The notes under the pieces: generated by a model
The model's input: the letters and a program-made list of their open reading frames with translations, nothing else
Databases searched by the model: none
Told to the model about the DNA's origin: nothing
Shown: piece after piece, positions 1 through 9,048 of the stretch
How positions within the stretch are numbered: the first letter of the stretch is position 1
Layout: each line of letters opens with the position of its first letter
Source: Pseudomonas sp. TH41
GTDB lineage: Bacteria; Pseudomonadota; Gammaproteobacteria; Pseudomonadales; Pseudomonadaceae
Direction: 5' to 3'
Assembly: GCF_016650695.1 (NCBI RefSeq)
Contig: NZ_JAEKFH010000003.1
Location: forward strand, 3,023,501-3,087,500
DNA length: 64,000 nucleotides
Position numbers and translations under genes: made by a program

Positions 1-483
1 GTACACCGGTGCCTGGCTGCGCGCCAGCTTGTCGATGTGTTGGCGCAGGTTACGCATGGGCACAGAGTCGCCGAGCAACCGGCGATCAATGGCGTGGCTG
101 ACGCCGCCGGGCGCGGGCAGGCTCAGGGCGCTGGTGATCAGCTCCCGCAGGCGGGTGAGATCGACCGGTTTGGTCAGAAAGTCGAAGGCGCCGGCCTTGA
201 GGGCATTGATCGCCGTCTCGAGGCTGCCGTAAGCGGTAATCATCGCCACGGGTACTTGCGGATAGCGTTGCTGGATGTGTTGCACCAGTTCCAGGCCGGT
301 GCCATCCGGCAGGCGCATGTCGGTCAGGCACAGGTCGAATGTCTCCCGGCTCAGCAGCGCATGGGCTTCGCCAAGGTTACGGGCACTGAAGGTGTCGAGT
401 TTCATCCGTCCCAGGGTGATTTCCAGGAGTTCGCGGATATCCGGTTCGTCGTCGACGATGAGGATTTTTTGCCGTGGGCTCAT
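1..483 (-). CDS. pilR: Type IV pilus response regulator PilR, N-terminal part
   Basis: Only the first 161 codons lie in the window; the gene runs off the left edge. The start is the ATG at 483, two bases after the pilS stop. The visible part is a receiver domain: acidic pair D11-D12, phospho-acceptor Asp about residue 55 in the context CLTDMRLPDG, and the TKP lysine near residue 105. PilR is an NtrC-type activator of sigma-54 RNA polymerase that switches on pilA when phosphorylated by PilS. The central AAA+ and C-terminal HTH domains are not visible, so the assignment rests on the receiver and on the position directly after pilS. A sigma-54-like site lies upstream of pilA at 22828 in this window. 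Confidence 0.9.
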   Translation of the reverse strand, partial: MSPRQKILIVDDEPDIRELLEITLGRMKLDTFSARNLGEAHALLSRETFDLCLTDMRLPDGTGLELVQHIQQRYPQVPVAMITAYGSLETAINALKAGAFDFLTKPVDLTRLRELITSALSLPAPGGVSHAIDRRLLGDSVPMRNLRQHIDKLARSQAPVY

Positions 484-485
484 GT

Positions 486-2096
486 TCAACTTTGTTTCCG
501 TCCGTGAGCAAAGGTGATACGAAAGCAGCCGCCGCCTTGGCGTGGTTCAAAGTCTAGGCGGGCCTGGTTGCTTTCGCACAGCTCACGGCACAGATAAAGC
601 CCCAGACCAGTGCCTTGGGGGCTTGTGGTGAAGAACGGCTCGAACAAGTGCACTTGATGGTCTGGCGCGACGCCGGGACCATTGTCCAGAACCTCGAGGG
701 TCGGCAGCTGGCTGTCAGGGGCGACAAACAGCTCAAGCCAGACCTGCGCCTGGTCGTGGCTCAGCGCGCTGTGGCGCCAGGCATTGCGCAACAGATTGTC
801 GAGAATCTGGTGCAACTGGTTCGGGTCCATCAGGGTTTTGAAGTCGCCAGAACCGATGCGCAGGTGAATCTGCTGACGCTCGGTCACCCCCTCGCGGGTT
901 TCGGCGACGAACCGCTCCAGCCACGGCTTCAGATCGAGCCGTTGCGGCACGGTTTGCTGGCGGCGGGACAGTTGCAGGACGTTTTCGATGACTCGATTCA
1001 TGCGCTTGGCGTGGTCTTGAACAATTTGTGTCAGACGTCGGTCCGCGCCGTTCAGTTCCTCAGATTCCTGCAATAGCTGTGCGGCATGACTGATGGCGCC
1101 CAGAGGGTTGCGGATTTCATGGGCAATGCTGGCGGTCAGGCGGCCGAGGGCGACGAGTTTCAATTGCTGGGCCTGCTGGGCGATCTGGGCAAGGTCTTCG
1201 AGAAAGACCAATGTCTGATGATGGGGGCTTTGGTCAAGGGCAATGAAGCTCGGTTGCAGCTCCAGACCCGTGCTGGCGATTTTCAGGCTCTGGGGGCGCA
1301 GTGTCGGATTGTTGAGCCACAGTTGCAGGCGTTCAACGAGGGGAGGGCAGTGGTCGTCGATCAGTTGGTTTTCGAGACTGTAGCGACCCAGCAGGGTCAA
1401 GGCGCTGTGATTGGCCAGTTGAACTCGCCGATGGTTGTCGAGCACCAGGATGCCGGTACGCATGCGTTGCAGAATCAGCGCATTAAGGGTTTCGAGGCCG
1501 ATAACTTCGTTGGCCCGTTGTTCGGCCAGCGTTTCGCTGACGACCAGGCGTCGTATCAGGCCTTGCACCAGCAAAGCCGCCGCAAAACACAACGCGCCAA
1601 GCGTGCCGGCCTGCAGGTAATCGTTAGGGCTGGTGGGGTGGCTGAAGCTCAAGAAAAAGCTCGAACCGACGATGCCGAGCGCGCCGACTGCAGCAATCAG
1701 CAGACCGATGCGGCCTCGCAACAGGGTGTTGCTGATGGCCACCGACACGATCAGCAAGTTGCCGATGGCGCTGGCCACGCCACCCGCGGCGTAGAACAGG
1801 CCGCACAACAGCACCACGTCGGTCAGCGACAGGGCGACCCATTGCGCCGGTCGCCGGGTGTTCTCGAGGAATACCACCAGCAGGATATTCAGTACCAGGT
1901 ACAACCAGCTGCCACTGCGCAGCAGGTCGTCGTTGGCAAACGTCAGCAACTGGTTGTCCATGTTGCTGGAGATCAACAGCACCAGGGTGATGCCGACGCT
2001 TAAACGGTAGAGGTGATAAAGGCGCAGTAGTCGCTGGGCCTGTTTGCTGCCGGGACTGGACGTCTCAGCGATCACTGGAACTCGGGCCTTGCTCAA
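486..2096 (-). CDS. pilS: Type IV pilus sensor histidine kinase PilS
   Basis: A 536-residue membrane sensor kinase, partner of PilR. The N-terminal ~190 residues are hydrophobic and form several membrane segments. A PAS-like cytoplasmic part follows. The HisKA phospho-acceptor motif is SIAHEIRNPLGAISHAAQLL and the ATPase region has N, G1 (DNGPGVAPD) and G2 (GTGLGLYL) boxes. The chosen start is a TTG at 2096, because no ATG lies near the expected N-terminus. This start overlaps the upstream small gene by 32 bases, suggesting translational coupling. In Pseudomonas, PilS senses pilin in the inner membrane and signals to PilR. Confidence 0.93.
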   Translation of the reverse strand: MSKARVPVIAETSSPGSKQAQRLLRLYHLYRLSVGITLVLLISSNMDNQLLTFANDDLLRSGSWLYLVLNILLVVFLENTRRPAQWVALSLTDVVLLCGLFYAAGGVASAIGNLLIVSVAISNTLLRGRIGLLIAAVGALGIVGSSFFLSFSHPTSPNDYLQAGTLGALCFAAALLVQGLIRRLVVSETLAEQRANEVIGLETLNALILQRMRTGILVLDNHRRVQLANHSALTLLGRYSLENQLIDDHCPPLVERLQLWLNNPTLRPQSLKIASTGLELQPSFIALDQSPHHQTLVFLEDLAQIAQQAQQLKLVALGRLTASIAHEIRNPLGAISHAAQLLQESEELNGADRRLTQIVQDHAKRMNRVIENVLQLSRRQQTVPQRLDLKPWLERFVAETREGVTERQQIHLRIGSGDFKTLMDPNQLHQILDNLLRNAWRHSALSHDQAQVWLELFVAPDSQLPTLEVLDNGPGVAPDHQVHLFEPFFTTSPQGTGLGLYLCRELCESNQARLDFEPRQGGGCFRITFAHGRKQS

Positions 2097-2298
2097 GGTG
2101 AGCCTGGCTGCAATACCACTGTTGTTGAAGATTCAGCGCGCGGTCGCGGGGCAGGTGGACGCCGCAATGAGCGCAGCGGACCATGGGGGCCGCTTCCAGT
2201 TCCGCAGGGGACTTGGGCACAGAAGCCTGACCTTTGAACTTGCGCCAGAACCATACCGCAGCGGCAATCAAAGCGATCCAGAACAATAAACGAAGCAT
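2065..2298 (-). CDS. PP0621-like small membrane-anchored zinc-ribbon protein
   Basis: A 77-residue protein with one N-terminal membrane segment (residues 3-17) followed by a cytoplasmic tail carrying CAHCGVHL and later a CSQAH motif, which look like a small treble-clef or zinc-ribbon metal site. This architecture matches the uncharacterised PP0621 family found next to pilS in pseudomonads. Its 3' end overlaps pilS by 32 bases, so the two are probably co-transcribed. Its role is unknown; the position suggests a link to pilus signalling, but that is inference. Confidence 0.8.
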   Translation of the reverse strand: MLRLLFWIALIAAAVWFWRKFKGQASVPKSPAELEAAPMVRCAHCGVHLPRDRALNLQQQWYCSQAHLEQGPSSSDR

Positions 2299-2387
2299 GG
2301 TGAGCTGCTATTTGATTAATGAATCAGCAGTTTAGCCAAGGACGGGGCAGGCGCACAGCGTAATAGTTCGTCAATAAATAGCAGGCA

Positions 2388-2413
2388 ATAAAAAAGGAGC
2401 CTCGAAAGGCTCC
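2388..2413 (-). terminator. Rho-independent terminator after bamD
   Basis: Read on the minus strand, a perfect 6-bp stem (GGAGCC/GGCTCC) with loop TTTCGA is followed by a run of six T. It lies about 120 bases past the bamD stop, with a REPIN in between. Confidence 0.85.
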
Positions 2414-2430
2414 CTCTTGGTGTCATGCCG

Positions 2431-2530
2431 TGTAGGAGCGAGCTTGCTCGCGATGGTCGTTAACGATAACGCGTGTTTACCGGCTAAACGCGGCGCTCTT
2501 GAGTCCATCGCGAGCAAGCTCTCTCCTACA
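2431..2530. repeat. REPIN (paired REP palindromes), spacer type 1
   Basis: Two inverted copies of a REP sequence (GTAGGAGCGAGCTTGCTCGC and its complement) flank a ~60-bp spacer containing AACGATAACGCG. Five REPINs in the window share this spacer (2431, 8095, 29630, 38356 reversed, 44637). No RAYT transposase gene is in the window, so these copies are non-autonomous. Confidence 0.9.
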
Positions 2531-2533
2531 ATG

Positions 2534-3556
2534 TCAGTCGAACACGCCGAAGGTCATGCGGCTGAACCACGAACGGTCAGTGTTATTGCCTTGCGCTTCA
2601 TGATTTTCCTCTTCGATCACGTCGCCATTTGAATCTTTAGGCTTGAGATCGTTTGGAATCGCGTCTTTGGCGTCCTGGAACTGCTTCTGCACGTCCTGGT
2701 TGGCGCGGGTTTCGCCCGGCGGCAGCGGTGGACGGGAATCGATCAGGCCCAGGGTCGCCTTGCTCAACCACGACCGGTTGTCGGCTTCTTCCATCGATGG
2801 CTTGAACTGACCGTCCACCAGGCTCGGGTGGTTCGGGTAATTGAGCTTCAGGGTTTCGAGGCTGGTGTTGGCCAGTTCGTCCAGGTGCAGGCGCTGGTAC
2901 GACTCGACCATTACCGCCAGGCCGTCACCGACCGAAGGGGTTTCCTGGAAGTTTTCTACCACGTAACGACCACGGTTCGCGGCAGCGACATAGGCCTGAC
3001 GGGTCAGGTAGTAGTCTGCAACGTGAATTTCGTAGGCCGCCAGCAGGTTGCGCAGGTAGATCATGCGCTGCTTGGCGTCAGGCGAGTAGCGGCTGTTGGG
3101 GAAGCGGCTGGTCAGCTGGGCGAACTCGTTATAGGAGTCACGAGCTGCACCCGGATCACGCTTGGTCATGTCCAGCGGCAGGAAACGCGACAGCAGGCCG
3201 ACGTCCTGGTCGAAAGACGTCAGGCCCTTGAGGTAGTAAGCGTAATCCACGTTCGGATGCTGTGGGTGCAAGCGAATGAAACGCTCGGCAGCGGACTTCG
3301 CAGCCTCAGGCTCAGTGTTCTTGTAGTTGGCATAGATGAGCTCGAGTTGAGCCTGATCAGCGTAGCGACCGAACGGATAACGCGACTCCAGGGCCTTCAG
3401 CTTGGCTGTGGCGGCGGTGTAGCTATTGTTGTCCAGGTCGTGCTGAGCCTGCTGGTACAGCTCGACTTCACTCAGGTTTTCGTCTACGACTTCCTTCGAT
3501 GAGCAAGCAGCGGTCAATGCGAGGATGGCGATCAGCAGCAGGTGTTTCACTTGCAT
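2534..3556 (-). CDS. bamD: Outer membrane protein assembly factor BamD
   Basis: A 340-residue lipoprotein of the Bam complex, which inserts beta-barrel proteins into the outer membrane. The start at 3556 gives a classic lipoprotein signal, [13 protein letters not shown], with lipid-modified Cys at residue 18; the longer reading frame back to 3709 would bury it. Tetratricopeptide-type repeats follow (e.g. [20 protein letters not shown] and [20 protein letters not shown]). The protein is longer than E. coli BamD (~245 aa) because of a Pseudomonas-type C-terminal extension of ~90 residues. Divergent from rluD with a 151-base gap, the usual arrangement in gamma-proteobacteria. Confidence 0.95.
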   Translation of the reverse strand: MQVKHLLLIAILALTAACSSKEVVDENLSEVELYQQAQHDLDNNSYTAATAKLKALESRYPFGRYADQAQLELIYANYKNTEPEAAKSAAERFIRLHPQHPNVDYAYYLKGLTSFDQDVGLLSRFLPLDMTKRDPGAARDSYNEFAQLTSRFPNSRYSPDAKQRMIYLRNLLAAYEIHVADYYLTRQAYVAAANRGRYVVENFQETPSVGDGLAVMVESYQRLHLDELANTSLETLKLNYPNHPSLVDGQFKPSMEEADNRSWLSKATLGLIDSRPPLPPGETRANQDVQKQFQDAKDAIPNDLKPKDSNGDVIEEENHEAQGNNTDRSWFSRMTFGVFD

Positions 3557-3707
3557 GGCGGCTTGCGTCCCTATGACGGCCGCTGTCTTGGGCGGGGCCG
3601 TCCTGTTATGATGAGTGCCCCGTTGAATAGCCTCGGGGCAAAAGACGCCGTATTTAACCACAAGCGCGCAGCCGAAACCAAAGGCTGTGCCGACGCCTAG
3701 TCTGAGC

Positions 3708-4670
3708 ATGTCCGATAAAATTGAACTTCGCGCAGAGGTGCCGTCCGAATTGGGCGGCCAACGCCTCGATCAAGTCGCCGCACAATTATTCGCTGAGCAC
3801 TCGCGCTCGCGCCTTTCCGCCTGGATCAAAGACGGCCGCCTGACTGTGGATGGGGCGGTTATCCGCCCGCGAGACATCGTTCACGGTGGCGCCATTCTTG
3901 AGCTGACTGCCGAGCAGGAAGCTCAGGGCGAATGGATCGCTCAAGACATCGAGCTGGACATCGTCTATGAAGACGACGACATCCTGGTGATCAACAAGCC
4001 TGCGGGCCTGGTGGTTCACCCGGCTGCCGGCCACGCCGATGGCACCTTGCTCAACGCCTTGCTGCACCACGTGCCGGACATCATCAATGTGCCCCGCGCC
4101 GGTATCGTGCATCGACTGGACAAGGACACCACCGGTCTGATGGTGGTGGCCAAGACCATTCAAGCGCAGACGCAGCTGGTTACACAGTTGCAGAGCCGCA
4201 GCGTCAGCCGGATCTACGAGTGCATCGTGATCGGTGTGGTGACGGCGGGCGGCAAGATCAACGCGCCGATCGGTCGCCATGGCCAGCAACGCCAGCGCAT
4301 GGCGGTGATGGAAGGTGGCAAGCAAGCCGTCAGCCATTACCGTGTGCTTGAGCGTTTCCGCTCCCACACTCACGTGCGGGTGAAGCTGGAAACCGGTCGT
4401 ACGCACCAGATTCGTGTGCACATGGCCCACATCAACTTCCCGTTGGTCGGAGATCCTGCCTACGGTGGTCGTTTCCGTATCCCGCCGGCAGCCAGTGTGA
4501 CCATGATCGAATCGTTGAAAGCGTTCCCGCGTCAGGCGCTGCATGCGCGGTTCCTGGAACTGGATCACCCGACGACCGGTAAGCGCATGAGCTGGGAATC
4601 GCCACTACCCGACGACTTCGTCTGGTTGCTGACGCTGCTCAAGCAAGACCGCGAGGCGTTCATCGGATGA
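3708..4670 (+). CDS. rluD: 23S rRNA pseudouridine(1911/1915/1917) synthase RluD
   Basis: A 320-residue pseudouridine synthase modifying helix 69 of 23S rRNA. An N-terminal S4 RNA-binding domain (about residues 16-75) precedes the catalytic domain, whose signature [15 protein letters not shown] contains the catalytic Asp at residue 138. The start at 3708 ([11 protein letters not shown]) matches the family; an in-frame ATG seven codons upstream is less likely. The stop overlaps the pgeF start in an ATGA, so the two are translationally coupled. Confidence 0.95.
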   Translation: MSDKIELRAEVPSELGGQRLDQVAAQLFAEHSRSRLSAWIKDGRLTVDGAVIRPRDIVHGGAILELTAEQEAQGEWIAQDIELDIVYEDDDILVINKPAGLVVHPAAGHADGTLLNALLHHVPDIINVPRAGIVHRLDKDTTGLMVVAKTIQAQTQLVTQLQSRSVSRIYECIVIGVVTAGGKINAPIGRHGQQRQRMAVMEGGKQAVSHYRVLERFRSHTHVRVKLETGRTHQIRVHMAHINFPLVGDPAYGGRFRIPPAASVTMIESLKAFPRQALHARFLELDHPTTGKRMSWESPLPDDFVWLLTLLKQDREAFIG

Positions 4671-5392
4671 GTGACTGGCTGATTCCCGACTGGCCTGCGC
4701 CTGCCGGGGTGAAAGCCTGCGTCACCACCCGTGCGGGCGGCGTCAGTCTGGCGCCGTTCGACAGCCTCAATCTCGGCGATCACGTCGACGACAGCCCCGA
4801 AGCTGTGGCCGAAAATCGCCGTCGTCTCACCGATCATTTCTCTATTCAACCGGCCTGGCTGCAACAGGTTCACGGCATCGTCGTGGCACATGCAGACCCA
4901 AGCCGTGTGGATACCGCTGACGCCAGTTGGACCGCAACCCCCGGGATTGCCTGCGCGGCGATGACGGCTGATTGCCTGCCGGCATTGTTTTGCGACCGTG
5001 CCGGTACTCGCGTTGCGGCGGCCCATGCAGGTTGGCGCGGATTGGCGGCGGGCGTGCTGGAAGCCACTCTCGACAGTCTGGCCGTGCCGCCGGAAGACGT
5101 GCTGGTCTGGCTCGGCCCGGCCATTGGCCCCCAAGCCTTTGAAGTCGGCCCGGAAGTGCGCGAGACCTTCGTCCAGCAATTGCCCGACGCCGCCCAAGCC
5201 TTTGTGCCGAGCCAAAACGCCGACAAGTTCATGGCCGACATCTATACGCTGGCGCGTTTGCGTCTGGCCGCTCGCGGTGTAACGGCTGTCTACGGTGGCG
5301 GTTTCTGCACCGTGACCGATCCACGCTTCTTTTCCTACCGTCGCAGCCCTCGCACGGGTCGATTTGCCTCCCTTATCTGGCTTGAAAGCTAG
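4667..5392 (+). CDS. pgeF: Peptidoglycan editing factor PgeF (YfiH/LACC1 family)
   Basis: A 241-residue multicopper-polyphenol-oxidase-fold protein. Family members have been described as a purine nucleoside phosphorylase/oxidase (LACC1) and, in E. coli, as an editor that stops wrong amino acids entering peptidoglycan precursors. Family motifs visible are MTADCLPALFCD, AAHAGWRGLAAG (metal-binding His and Cys) and the terminal FFSYRRSPRTGR. It follows rluD with a 4-base overlap. The substrate in this organism is not shown by sequence. Confidence 0.9.
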   Translation: MSDWLIPDWPAPAGVKACVTTRAGGVSLAPFDSLNLGDHVDDSPEAVAENRRRLTDHFSIQPAWLQQVHGIVVAHADPSRVDTADASWTATPGIACAAMTADCLPALFCDRAGTRVAAAHAGWRGLAAGVLEATLDSLAVPPEDVLVWLGPAIGPQAFEVGPEVRETFVQQLPDAAQAFVPSQNADKFMADIYTLARLRLAARGVTAVYGGGFCTVTDPRFFSYRRSPRTGRFASLIWLES

Positions 5393-5422
5393 ACTTCCCT
5401 GATCTGCATCAACCTTGTGACG

Positions 5423-5450
5423 CTTGAATCTCCCAGAATCGACCACATCT
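5423..5450 (+). promoter_or_regulatory. Sigma-32 heat-shock promoter of clpB
   Basis: The -35 element CTTGAAT (5423-5429) and the -10 element CCACATCT (5443-5450) are 13 bases apart. The sigma-32 consensus is CTTGAAA, N13-14, CCCCATNT, so each element differs at one position. It lies ~70 bases before clpB, a canonical RpoH-regulon gene. Confidence 0.82.
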
Positions 5451-5521
5451 AATGAGGTATCTGGCAGGTTTCTTCATTCAGGATGTTTATAGGTCCGGCC
5501 TGCTCAAAAGGAAGGTGACCC

Positions 5522-8086
5522 ATGCGTATAGACCGTTTAACCAGCAAGTTGCAGTTAGCCTTGTCCGACGCCCAATCCCTGGCCGTTGGCCTCGATCATC
5601 CCGGCATTGAACCGGCGCACTTGATGCAAGCCATGCTTGAACAACAGGGTGGTTCGATCAAGCCCCTGTTGATGCAGGTGGGCTTTGACGTCAACAGCTT
5701 GCGTAAAGAGCTGACCAAAGAGCTCGACCAACTACCGAAAATCCAGAATCCGACCGGCGACGTCAACATGTCGCAGGATCTGGCGCGCCTGCTCAACCAG
5801 GCCGATCGCCTGGCCCAGCAGAAGGGCGACCAGTTCATCTCCAGCGAACTGGTGCTGCTCGCCGCGATGGACGAGAACAGCAAGCTGGGCAAATTGTTGC
5901 TCGGCCAGGGCGTCAGCAAGAAAGCCCTGGAAAACGCGATCAACAACCTGCGTGGCGGCGAAGCGGTCAATGACGCCAACCACGAAGAGTCACGTCAGGC
6001 GCTGGATAAATACACCGTCGACCTGACCAAGCGCGCCGAAGAGGGCAAGCTTGACCCGGTCATCGGCCGCGACGACGAAATTCGTCGGACCATTCAGGTC
6101 CTGCAGCGTCGCACCAAGAACAACCCGGTGCTGATCGGTGAACCTGGCGTGGGTAAAACCGCCATCGCCGAAGGCCTCGCCCAGCGCATCATTAACGGTG
6201 AAGTGCCGGATGGACTGAAAGGCAAACGCCTGTTGTCCCTGGACATGGGGTCGCTGATTGCCGGTGCCAAGTATCGCGGCGAGTTCGAAGAGCGCCTGAA
6301 ATCCCTGCTTAACGAGCTGTCGAAGCAGGAAGGGCAGATCATTCTGTTCATCGACGAATTGCACACCATGGTCGGCGCCGGTAAAGGCGAAGGCTCGATG
6401 GATGCGGGCAACATGCTTAAACCGGCATTGGCTCGCGGTGAGCTGCACTGCGTCGGCGCGACCACGCTTAACGAATACCGCCAATATATAGAGAAGGATG
6501 CGGCCCTCGAACGGCGCTTCCAGAAAGTGTTGGTGGATGAGCCGAGCGAAGAAGACACCATCGCCATCCTGCGTGGCCTGAAAGAGCGTTACGAGGTTCA
6601 CCACAAGGTGGCGATCACCGACGGCGCGATCATTGCCGCGGCCAAGCTCAGTCATCGCTACATTACGGATCGTCAGTTGCCGGACAAGGCCATCGACCTG
6701 ATCGATGAAGCCGCCAGTCGTATCCGCATGGAGATCGACTCCAAGCCGGAAGTGCTCGACCGCCTGGAACGTCGCCTGATTCAGCTGAAGGTGGAATCCC
6801 AGGCGCTGAAGAAAGAAAGCGACGACGCGGCGAAGAAACGTCTGGAAAAACTCCAGGAAGAAATCGTTCGTCTGGAGCGTGAGTACTCGGACCTCGAAGA
6901 AATCTGGAACGCGGAAAAAGCCGAGGTTCAGGGCTCCGCGCAGATCCAGCAAAAAATTGAACAGTCCCGTCAGGAACTGGAAACTGCCCGCCGCAAAGGC
7001 GACCTGAACCGCATGGCCGAGCTGCAATACGGGGTTATCCCGGACCTGGAGCGTAGCCTGCAGATGGTCGACCAGCATGGCAAAAGCGAGAACCAGTTGC
7101 TGCGCAGCAAGGTGACAGAGGAAGAGATTGCCGAAGTCGTCTCGAAGTGGACCGGCATTCCCGTGTCGAAAATGCTCGAAGGCGAGCGCGACAAGTTGAT
7201 GAAGATGGAAAGCCTGTTGCACCAACGTGTGATTGGTCAGGACGAAGCGGTTATTGCGGTTTCCAACGCGGTACGGCGTTCCCGAGCCGGGTTGTCGGAC
7301 CCGAATCGTCCGAGCGGTTCATTCATGTTCCTCGGCCCGACCGGTGTCGGTAAAACCGAGCTGTGCAAGGCGCTGGCCGAGTTCCTCTTCGATACGGAAG
7401 AGGCGATGGTGCGGATCGATATGTCCGAGTTCATGGAGAAACATTCCGTGGCCCGACTGATCGGCGCGCCACCAGGCTACGTAGGCTATGAAGAAGGCGG
7501 TTACCTGACCGAGGCAGTGCGTCGCAAGCCTTATTCGGTAATCCTCCTGGACGAGGTCGAGAAGGCTCACCCGGATGTCTTCAACATCTTGTTGCAGGTG
7601 CTGGAAGATGGCCGACTGACCGACAGCCATGGCCGCACGGTGGATTTCAAAAATACCGTGATAGTCATGACCTCCAACCTGGGCTCGGTGCAGATCCAGG
7701 AACTGGTCGGTGATCGTGAAGCGCAGCGTGCGGCGGTGATGGATGCGATTTCCACGCACTTCCGTCCGGAGTTCATCAACCGGGTCGACGAAGTGGTGAT
7801 CTTCGAGCCGTTGGCTCGGGATCAGATCGCCGGCATTACCGAGATCCAGTTGGGTCGCCTGCGCAGTCGTCTGACCGAGCGCGAGCTGAAACTGGAACTC
7901 AGCCCTGAGGCCATGGATAAGCTGATAGCGGTGGGTTACGACCCGGTGTATGGCGCACGGCCGCTCAAACGAGCGATCCAGCGCTGGATCGAGAACCCGT
8001 TGGCGCAGCTGATTCTGTCGGGTCGCTTCATGCCCGGCGATACCGCCAAAGGTGTCGTGGAAAACGACGAAATCGTCTTCGTCTGA
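5522..8086 (+). CDS. clpB: ATP-dependent disaggregase ClpB
   Basis: An 854-residue Hsp100 chaperone, full length for the family, which pulls polypeptides out of aggregates together with DnaK. It has an N-terminal Clp_N domain (residues ~1-145), NBD1 with Walker A GEPGVGKT and Walker [10 protein letters not shown], the coiled-coil M-domain (about 410-520, rich in Lys and Glu), and NBD2 with Walker A GPTGVGKT and Walker [15 protein letters not shown]. Substrate pore loops [10 protein letters not shown] and GYVGYEEGG are intact. The start ATG at 5522 has the ribosome site AAGGAAGGTG just upstream. Confidence 0.98.
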   Translation: MRIDRLTSKLQLALSDAQSLAVGLDHPGIEPAHLMQAMLEQQGGSIKPLLMQVGFDVNSLRKELTKELDQLPKIQNPTGDVNMSQDLARLLNQADRLAQQKGDQFISSELVLLAAMDENSKLGKLLLGQGVSKKALENAINNLRGGEAVNDANHEESRQALDKYTVDLTKRAEEGKLDPVIGRDDEIRRTIQVLQRRTKNNPVLIGEPGVGKTAIAEGLAQRIINGEVPDGLKGKRLLSLDMGSLIAGAKYRGEFEERLKSLLNELSKQEGQIILFIDELHTMVGAGKGEGSMDAGNMLKPALARGELHCVGATTLNEYRQYIEKDAALERRFQKVLVDEPSEEDTIAILRGLKERYEVHHKVAITDGAIIAAAKLSHRYITDRQLPDKAIDLIDEAASRIRMEIDSKPEVLDRLERRLIQLKVESQALKKESDDAAKKRLEKLQEEIVRLEREYSDLEEIWNAEKAEVQGSAQIQQKIEQSRQELETARRKGDLNRMAELQYGVIPDLERSLQMVDQHGKSENQLLRSKVTEEEIAEVVSKWTGIPVSKMLEGERDKLMKMESLLHQRVIGQDEAVIAVSNAVRRSRAGLSDPNRPSGSFMFLGPTGVGKTELCKALAEFLFDTEEAMVRIDMSEFMEKHSVARLIGAPPGYVGYEEGGYLTEAVRRKPYSVILLDEVEKAHPDVFNILLQVLEDGRLTDSHGRTVDFKNTVIVMTSNLGSVQIQELVGDREAQRAAVMDAISTHFRPEFINRVDEVVIFEPLARDQIAGITEIQLGRLRSRLTERELKLELSPEAMDKLIAVGYDPVYGARPLKRAIQRWIENPLAQLILSGRFMPGDTAKGVVENDEIVFV

Positions 8087-8094
8087 TCCACTTT

Positions 8095-8194
8095 TGTAGG
8101 AGCGAGCTTGCTCGCGATGGTCGATAACGATAACGCGTACGTCCTGGATAAATGCGCTGTCATTGAGCGTTTCGCGAGCAAGCTCGCTCCTACA
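8095..8194. repeat. REPIN, spacer type 1
   Basis: Inverted REP pair beginning nine bases after the clpB stop, with the AACGATAACGCG spacer shared with the elements at 2431, 29630, 44637 and (reversed) 38356. It sits between the clpB stop and its terminator and so is transcribed with clpB. Confidence 0.88.
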
Positions 8195-8213
8195 CAATCC
8201 ATAGCTGAACAGG

Positions 8214-8240
8214 AGGCCTCGCATTGCGAGGCCTTTTTTT
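8214..8240 (+). terminator. clpB terminator
   Basis: Nine-bp perfect stem AGGCCTCGC/GCGAGGCCT with a 3-base loop, followed by a T run. Confidence 0.92.
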
Positions 8241-8373
8241 CATTAGGTTGTTGAACTGAAAGGAAAAGGCTTGTAAAGTGCGCCCCGCAGTAAGTCACCC
8301 GGTAGGGTTTCTGCTCCCCAAGCAGGAATCTGAAATAAGTTGCAAATCATTAACTTGAATGCAAATTAGGGGG

Positions 8374-8401
8374 TTGACAGAGGTGCTTAAAATTGTAGAA
8401 T
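8374..8401 (+). promoter_or_regulatory. Strong sigma-70 promoter of the tRNA cluster
   Basis: Perfect -35 TTGACA (8374-8379), 16-base spacer, -10 TAGAAT (8396-8401), then the GC-rich discriminator GCGCGCC typical of stringently controlled stable-RNA promoters. It is ~85 bases before tRNA-Asn. Confidence 0.88.
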
Positions 8402-8487
8402 AGCGCGCCTCAGACACACGAACGCAGCGATGCGAACGGGTCGAAGAGGTGAAGCAAGCTTCACAGTTGTAAATTGAAATATGTAGT

Positions 8488-8563
8488 TCCGTGATAGCTC
8501 AGTCGGTAGAGCAAATGACTGTTAATCATTGGGTCCCAGGTTCGAGTCCTGGTCACGGAGCCA
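8488..8563 (+). tRNA. tRNA-Asn (GTT)
   Basis: 76 bases folding as a full cloverleaf with encoded CCA. The acceptor stem is TCCGTGA/TCACGGA; anticodon GTT is at 8521-8523; the T-arm contains GGTTCGAGTCC. Confidence 0.97.
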
Positions 8564-8572
8564 ATTTCAAAC

Positions 8573-8649
8573 CGGGGTATAGCGCAGTCCGGTAGCGCGC
8601 CTGCTTTGGGAGCAGGATGTCAGGAGTTCGAATCCCCTTACCCCGACCA
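8573..8649 (+). tRNA. tRNA-Pro (TGG), copy 1
   Basis: 77 bases with encoded CCA and acceptor stem CGGGGTA/TACCCCG. Anticodon stem CCTGC/GCAGG has loop TTTGGGA, giving anticodon TGG (8607-8609). Identical over its whole length to the copy at 8827. Confidence 0.97.
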
Positions 8650-8654
8650 TTTTT

Positions 8655-8730
8655 GGGTCGTTAGCTCAGTTGGTAGAGCAGTTGGCTTTTAACCAATTGG
8701 TCGTAGGTTCGAATCCCACACGACCCACCA
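8655..8730 (+). tRNA. tRNA-Lys (TTT)
   Basis: 76 bases with encoded CCA and acceptor stem GGGTCGT/ACGACCC; anticodon TTT at 8688-8690. Only five bases after tRNA-Pro copy 1, so processed from one precursor. Confidence 0.97.
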
Positions 8731-8794
8731 TTTTTGAAACCAGTTAACGCTGGAATCGAATCTTAAGATCAGAGGCCAAAAGCGCTGATCGAAG

Positions 8795-8824
8795 AAGGCG
8801 ACTTGTAAAGGTCGCCTTTTTTTT
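8795..8824 (+). terminator. Terminator between tRNA-Lys and the second tRNA-Pro
   Basis: Stem AAGGCGAC/GTCGCCTT with an 8-base loop and a T run ending three bases before the second tRNA-Pro. It would end the Asn-Pro-Lys transcript. Confidence 0.85.
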
Positions 8825-8826
8825 AC

Positions 8827-8903
8827 CGGGGTATAGCGCAGTCCGGTAGCGCGCCTGCTTTGGGAGCAGGATGTCAGGAGTTCGAATCCCCTTACCCCGA
8901 CCA
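8827..8903 (+). tRNA. tRNA-Pro (TGG), copy 2
   Basis: An exact duplicate of the 77-base tRNA-Pro at 8573, lying downstream of a strong terminator. No clear promoter of its own is visible in the 64 bases between tRNA-Lys and that terminator, so expression probably depends on read-through. Confidence 0.96.
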
Positions 8904-8908
8904 TATTA

Positions 8909-8945
8909 AAAATCCTCGTATCGAAAGATACGGGGATTTTTTTTG
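8909..8945 (+). terminator. Terminator of the tRNA cluster
   Basis: Fourteen-bp stem (AAAATCC-TCGTATC with GATACGGGGATTTT, one G-T pair), GAAA tetraloop, then a run of T. Confidence 0.9.
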
Positions 8946-9000
8946 TCTTCGAAAAAGTGAGGCTTTGGTCCAGCGCTTTCAGGTTTGATTTCGACAGGCG

Positions 9001-9034
9001 AAAAAATGCCCCGCTTCTCGTTGAGAGGCGGGGC
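9001..9034 (-). terminator. Terminator of the EF-hand gene
   Basis: Minus-strand stem GCCCCGC/GCGGGGC, extended through CTCT/AGA pairing, followed by six T. It lies 15 bases past the stop of the gene at 9049. Confidence 0.85.
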
Positions 9035-9048
9035 TGGGGCTCAGACGC

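Noticed and set aside
8689..8904. 71-codon frame on the minus strand over the tRNA genes
   Set aside because: It is the antisense of tRNA-Lys and tRNA-Pro; such frames are a well-known annotation artefact.
8240..9000. Genomic island at the tRNA cluster
   Set aside because: No integrase, no tRNA-end direct repeat beyond the second tRNA-Pro, and core genes follow on both sides.
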